NCBI RefSeq assembly: GCF_014195095.1
Contig: NZ_JACIBC010000001.1
Span: 124,001-188,000 of the forward strand
Length of the DNA stretch: 64,000 bases
From: Rhizobium sp. BK602
GTDB taxonomy: Bacteria; Pseudomonadota; Alphaproteobacteria; Rhizobiales; Rhizobiaceae
Direction of reading: 5' to 3'
Made by a program: the position numbers and the translations under genes
Notes under the pieces: generated by a model
Database searches by the model: none
The model's input: only the letters and a program-made list of their open reading frames with translations
What the model was told of the DNA's origin: nothing
In this document: piece after piece, positions 60,217 through 64,000 of the stretch
Numbering within the stretch: position 1 is the first letter of the stretch
Layout of the letters: every line of letters begins with the position of its first letter

Positions 60217-61362
60217 CTATCGCGTCGCCCTGGAGACCCGCAGCAAGGCACCATTGTCCTCGTCGGTGGTGATCAGCAGCGCGCCGTCCGGGGCGACGAC
60301 GATATCGCGCAATCGGCCGAATTCGTCTTCGAACAGGCGCTCGCGTTCGACCACCTTGCCGCTGCCGTCGCGCTCGAGGCGCGAGAGCAGCTGGAATTTC
60401 AGCGCCGTGACCAGGAAGTCACCGTTCCACTCCGGAAACATCTTGCCGCGATAGATGGCGATGGCGCCGGGCGCGATCGAGGGGTCCCAGTAGAAGATCG
60501 GTTGTTCCATCCCCTTCTTCTCGGTGCCGATGCCGATCTTGGTGCCGGAGTAGTTGCGTCCATAGGAGATGACCGGCCAGCCATAATTCTTGCCGGCTTC
60601 CGGCGTGTTGATCTCGTCGCCGCCTCTGGCACCGTGTTCCGCCGTATAGAGCTTGCCATCGGCGGTGTCGAAGGCGATGCCCTGGGGATTGCGGTGCCCC
60701 TTGGACCAGATCTCGGGCAGGGCTTTGCCGCCGTCCTTGAACGGATTATCGGTGGGAATGCCGCCGTCGGCCTTGATATGGATGATCGAGCCGGCATCGT
60801 CCTCAAAATCCTGGGCGCGATCCTGTTCGCCGCGATCGCCGAGGCTGACGAACAGGCTGCCGTCCCCGGCAAAGGCGATACGTGCGCCATATTGGATATT
60901 GCCGCGCGACAGCCTGTTCATCAGAAAGATGCGCTTCACCTCGCTCAGGCGCGTCTCGTCGGGCGACAGGATGGCGCGGAAGACGGCGGTGCCGCTGCCG
61001 CCATCTCCTGAAACGGAGGCGGTGAAGAAGATGGTGCGGTTGCTGGCGAATTTCGGATCGAGAGCGACATCCAGCAACCCACCCTGGCCACGGGCATGCA
61101 CCTCCGGCACGCCGGCGATGGGCTCTGATACCTTGCCGTCGCGGATGATGCGCATGCTTCCCGGCCGCTCCGTGACGAGATAGGCGCCATCCGGCAGTGC
61201 CTCGACGGACCAGAGATGATCGAGGCCGGTTGCGATCGTTTCCACCCTGACCGTGACCTTCTGTGTGTTGACGGTCTTGTCCTCGGCGGCCAAGGCGGCG
61301 TTTGCGGTCAGCACGGCAGCAGCAACAAGGGCAGCGGCAAATCTCGCTTCGTGAAGGCGCAT
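60217..61362 (-). CDS. PQQ-dependent aldose/sugar dehydrogenase, soluble
   Basis: 381-residue six-bladed propeller of the soluble glucose dehydrogenase (Asd/YliI) family. Signal peptide MRLHEARFAAALVAAAVLTANAALA. Blade signatures include GLDHLWSVEALPDGAYLVTERPG, GQGGLLDVALDPKFASNRTIFFT and AEHGARGGDEIN, the last carrying conserved PQQ/active-site residues. It oxidises aldoses in the periplasm. The start is ATG 61362, with GGAGGA 9 bases before. Confidence 0.9.
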   Translation of the reverse strand: MRLHEARFAAALVAAAVLTANAALAAEDKTVNTQKVTVRVETIATGLDHLWSVEALPDGAYLVTERPGSMRIIRDGKVSEPIAGVPEVHARGQGGLLDVALDPKFASNRTIFFTASVSGDGGSGTAVFRAILSPDETRLSEVKRIFLMNRLSRGNIQYGARIAFAGDGSLFVSLGDRGEQDRAQDFEDDAGSIIHIKADGGIPTDNPFKDGGKALPEIWSKGHRNPQGIAFDTADGKLYTAEHGARGGDEINTPEAGKNYGWPVISYGRNYSGTKIGIGTEKKGMEQPIFYWDPSIAPGAIAIYRGKMFPEWNGDFLVTALKFQLLSRLERDGSGKVVERERLFEDEFGRLRDIVVAPDGALLITTDEDNGALLRVSRATR

Positions 61363-61473
61363 CGATCCAATTCCTCCCTGGCGTGGTTGCCCCTGCAACG
61401 TGGGGTGGATGGATCGCGGTTCAAGGCGGGCCAGGGCGTCGATAACGTCTTTGTGTCCGCAGGCAGGGTCTGC

Positions 61474-62115
61474 TTACCCCTTGGACCCCGGCTCGACCCG
61501 CTCCGCGTCGAGGATATAGCGCAGCGGCCCGCGCGTGGCGGCGTCGAAAGGCCAGCAAGTGGCAAGCGCCAGGTGATGGCCGGGCGCGGCCGGGTCGATG
61601 CCGTTTTGATCCCATCGCGCGACGCGGCCGTGGCCGGCGCGGAAGGTGACCACCTTGCCGTCGCGGCGCGTGACCTCGATCAGATCGCCGGGCCTGACGT
61701 CCTTCAGCCAGCGAAAATGCGTGTCGCGATGAGCGGCGATGACGGCGGTGCCCTCGTCGCCTGGCTCAGGCGTATCGGTCAGCCAGCCCGGCCCGAAGGC
61801 CAACGCTTCACCGCTGGCGCCGGTGAGCACGATTGCTGCGGCACGGATCCGTGGCGCGCGCACCTCGGCCTCAGTGGTGAAGTCTGCCCAGGGCCAGGGT
61901 TTTGCATCTTCGCCGCGCAATTCGGCGGCGAAGGCGCGTTTCAGGAGGATTTGCGACAGCTCGGCCTTGGCCTTGATGTAGAGCCCATTGCCGAGAAAGC
62001 TCAGACCCACGAGGGCAAGGGCCGCAATGCAGGCGAAGACGAGCTTTTCGAGACGGCTGAGCCCGTTCTCCCCGAAGGGAGAAGGGGAAAGCGTGGTGCG
62101 TTCCCCTTCCGTCAT
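61474..62115 (-). CDS. Dedicated proteobacterial sortase (class GN type)
   Basis: 213-residue membrane sortase. A single N-terminal helix (KLVFACIAALALVGLSFL, residues 24-41) anchors it. The catalytic His129 is in AAHRDTHF, Cys187 in ATCWPF, and Arg199 in GPLRYIL. Sortases are rare in Gram-negatives; this subgroup serves one neighbouring substrate. Its ATG lies one base after the substrate gene's stop, so the two are translated together. Confidence 0.93.
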   Translation of the reverse strand: MTEGERTTLSPSPFGENGLSRLEKLVFACIAALALVGLSFLGNGLYIKAKAELSQILLKRAFAAELRGEDAKPWPWADFTTEAEVRAPRIRAAAIVLTGASGEALAFGPGWLTDTPEPGDEGTAVIAAHRDTHFRWLKDVRPGDLIEVTRRDGKVVTFRAGHGRVARWDQNGIDPAAPGHHLALATCWPFDAATRGPLRYILDAERVEPGSKG

Positions 62116-62116
62116 G

Positions 62117-64000
62117 TCACGACCGCCCGAAGAAGCGGCGGCGCAGCTGCATCAGCCCGGCGGAGATTGACGCGAGCGCGATGAGGAGCAGGCCGATCAT
62201 GATGTTGCGCTCGGCCGGCGTTGCGGTTTGCGGCAGGTTGACGTTGGAGGTCGCCTGGCGGGCGATCATCCCGGCGGTGGCCGGCGTCGGCGCGGCTGCT
62301 ATCTGGCTTGCCAGCTCGACGCGCGCCCGCAGGTCCGGTGCGGATGTTCCGCCGGCTTCGTCACTATCGACGTCGTCGGGGCTGACGGGATCGACGGAGG
62401 CCTTGTGCTGGCCATTGGGTGCAATGACCGGGCTTTCGCCTTCGCCGAAGACCTTGCCGAAGTCCCAGCCGGCCGGCAGGTTCAGCGGCAATTTGGCCGA
62501 GCCAAGGGGCTGGTCGTCCGGACGCGAAGGCGTCACGTCGACGGCAACCAGGCTGGTGACCCGCGAGACGAGATGATGGGCAAGCGCCACCGCCTCGACC
62601 TGCTTGTCCAGCACGGCCCTATCCTGGATCTCGTAGGCGCGGGCTTCGATGTCGTCGATCTTGCGGCGGGCCCAGAGCTGCGAAATGCCCTTGCCGTCGG
62701 CGGCATTGGCGATATCCATCTCGACGCGCCAAGGCTGGTCGCCGGTCTTGCCGACGATCTGCAATTTGCCGACTGGTTGCGCGTCCGCAAGCTGCGCCGT
62801 CAGCACGACCGGCTCGCCGGCATAGAGGTCGGGCATCGGGTTCGGCGTGATATTCTCGGCCTTGGCGTCGGCGAAGGTCGCGGCGATGTCGGTCATGGCC
62901 GGATTTTCGAGCTTGTTGAATAGTTCGCCCATCCGCTCGGCCACCTGATCCTGCGAACCGATGGCGGTATAGGTGCCGCGGCCGACTTCCGCCGCCTTGG
63001 TCATGAAATAGGTATTGGGCGCCGACCCGATGCCGACGGTGAAGACGCGGGCGTCGGCGCGGTTCTGGCTGATCTCCTGAAAGAGCTGCTGTTCGTTGCC
63101 GATCGCGCCGTCCGTCAGGAAGACGACCTGCCGCAGGGCGCCATCGGCGACCGGCCCCTGATTGCGCAAGGCATCCGACAGGGCAGGTAGCATTTCCGTG
63201 CCACCATCGGCGGTCAGTCCCCTGACATAGGCGATGGCCTTTTCGCGATTGTCGGGCGTGGCGGTGACCAGGTTCCCGAAATAGTCGGTCATCGTGTCGT
63301 CGAAGCGGATGACGTTGAACCGGTCCTCGGGCTGCAGTTTGGAGATGGCGAGCGCCAGGCTGGTACGGGCCTGCTCGATAGAGGGGCCGGACATGGAGCC
63401 GGAATTGTCGATGACGAAGACCACCTCGCGTTTCGGCTGCTTGGCCGCCGCATCCGGCGCGGTCGGCGGCGTAACGAAGGCGAGGAGATAGGTCTTGCCG
63501 TCCTTGGTCTCGCGGAACAGGCCGGCGCTCGGCGTCTTGCCGGGAGCAGCCTTCCAGGTCAGCTCGAAATCGCGGTCGGCGGGAGCGGCCTCGCCCTTCA
63601 AGGAGATCGTGCGATCCTGCGGGCCGTTTTCGGCGATATTGATCTCATGAAAGGCGGACTTCACCTCGCCGAGCGGGAAGCCGGCCTTGAGATGGACCGT
63701 CAGCGCGACCGGATTGATCTTGGCGTTTGCGCGCGGATCGAGGACCGGCGCTTCGATCTTCTGGCGGTTGGGCACCGGGTCCTGCGGCACGGCGAAACCG
63801 GTGCCGTTGTTGAACTCGACGCTCTGGACGATCGGCTGCGGATTATAGCGCGGCGCGACGACCGTGGGGAAGCGAAGCGAGAATTCGCCCGATGATTGAT
63901 GGACGGCCTGCTGATATTCGATCTGCACGACAATGGTTTCGCCGGGGCCGATATTGGCCACCTGGTTGGTGAAGATGTTCGGGCGCTGCTGCTCAAGCAG
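62117..64000 (-). CDS. Sortase substrate: VIT/VWA surface protein with LPQTA tail, 5' end cut by edge
   Basis: C-terminal ~628 residues of the partner protein of the sortase; the start lies beyond the right edge. Order: a VIT-like domain, a VWA domain with intact MIDAS start EVVFVIDNSGSMSG (DxSxS), a linker with acidic residues, and a sorting tail LPQTATPAERN...MIGLLLIALASISAGLMQLRRRFFGRS. The sorting motif LPQTA is at 62222-62236, a hydrophobic helix follows and Arg residues end the protein. After cleavage at Thr it would be attached to an unknown acceptor, probably at the inner or outer membrane. Confidence 0.93.
   Translation of the reverse strand: MLEQQRPNIFTNQVANIGPGETIVVQIEYQQAVHQSSGEFSLRFPTVVAPRYNPQPIVQSVEFNNGTGFAVPQDPVPNRQKIEAPVLDPRANAKINPVALTVHLKAGFPLGEVKSAFHEINIAENGPQDRTISLKGEAAPADRDFELTWKAAPGKTPSAGLFRETKDGKTYLLAFVTPPTAPDAAAKQPKREVVFVIDNSGSMSGPSIEQARTSLALAISKLQPEDRFNVIRFDDTMTDYFGNLVTATPDNREKAIAYVRGLTADGGTEMLPALSDALRNQGPVADGALRQVVFLTDGAIGNEQQLFQEISQNRADARVFTVGIGSAPNTYFMTKAAEVGRGTYTAIGSQDQVAERMGELFNKLENPAMTDIAATFADAKAENITPNPMPDLYAGEPVVLTAQLADAQPVGKLQIVGKTGDQPWRVEMDIANAADGKGISQLWARRKIDDIEARAYEIQDRAVLDKQVEAVALAHHLVSRVTSLVAVDVTPSRPDDQPLGSAKLPLNLPAGWDFGKVFGEGESPVIAPNGQHKASVDPVSPDDVDSDEAGGTSAPDLRARVELASQIAAAPTPATAGMIARQATSNVNLPQTATPAERNIMIGLLLIALASISAGLMQLRRRFFGRS

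Noticed and set aside
1..64000. CRISPR arrays, tRNA or rRNA genes, insertion sequences, prophage or integration sites
   Set aside because: I looked for regular direct repeats, cloverleaf stretches, transposase or integrase motifs and flanking repeats and saw none. A short or diverged tRNA could still be missed by eye.

Overview
The window looks like chromosomal DNA of a fast-growing rhizobium (Rhizobiaceae, Rhizobium or a close relative). The evidence is a high-GC coding style, short gene spacing with many ATGA and 1-base junctions, CTTGxx-N17-TATAxT-like promoters, a stand-alone ClpS2-type adaptor, a BA14K protein, and the alphaproteobacterial petABC, petPR and rplY...pth...ychF groupings. 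I see no tRNA, rRNA, CRISPR array, IS element or prophage. Most of the window is core or conserved genome, with small accessory insertions.

Layout. 1-5.6 kb: an edge-truncated metallophosphoesterase, a Nudix protein, an omega-type glutathione transferase, two GNAT acetyltransferases and a Tat-exported PhoX-type phosphatase. 5.1-12.4 kb: a minus-strand operon of MoxR ATPase, DUF58 protein, DUF4159/VWA membrane protein, a second large membrane protein and a GNAT. 12.5-15.1 kb: an overlapping plus-strand operon of DUF1285 protein, CoA-type Nudix hydrolase and tRNA CCA-adding enzyme. 15.1-20.7 kb: small conserved proteins, hemF, a Na/phosphate cotransporter with a PhoU-like tail, a GHSKG protein and trmL. 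20.8-25.6 kb: two paralogous MsbA-like ABC exporters separated by an inverted ParDE/RelBE-like toxin-antitoxin pair. The first exporter is preceded by a 17-codon leader ORF inside a region of competing complementary segments. 25.7-30.5 kb: a membrane endonuclease/exonuclease/phosphatase-fold protein, the cytochrome bc1 operon petABC and apt. 30.6-38.7 kb: two MaoC proteins, ychF, clpS2, a GNAT, pth, then an orphan periplasmic solute-binding protein coupled to a GGDEF-EAL enzyme, then rplY.

39-43.3 kb: two tandem paralogous periplasmic proteins and an MFS transporter. 43.3-49.4 kb: a minus-strand run of prs, a lipoprotein, a creatinase-like M24 protein, pgeF, midA and lgt. 49.6-52.0 kb: a UbiK-like protein, a YbjN protein, proC and csaA. 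52.0-55.3 kb: a DUF1349 protein, a histidine kinase and the petR/petP-type regulators, the relatives of regulators that sit beside petABC in Rhodobacter. 55.8-58.7 kb: small envelope proteins, a metallo-beta-lactamase-fold hydrolase, a BA14K protein and a cold-shock protein. 59.2-64 kb: an EamA transporter, a soluble aldose dehydrogenase, and a dedicated sortase with its LPQTA-tailed VIT/VWA substrate, cut by the right edge.

The most promising unexplained items are the leader region before the first ABC exporter (20.87-21.0 kb), the solute-binding protein plus GGDEF-EAL module (34.7-37.8 kb), the 7-codon ORF and hairpin before petA (27.0 kb), and the MoxR-centred operon. All functional statements come from reading motifs and context; no database search was run.
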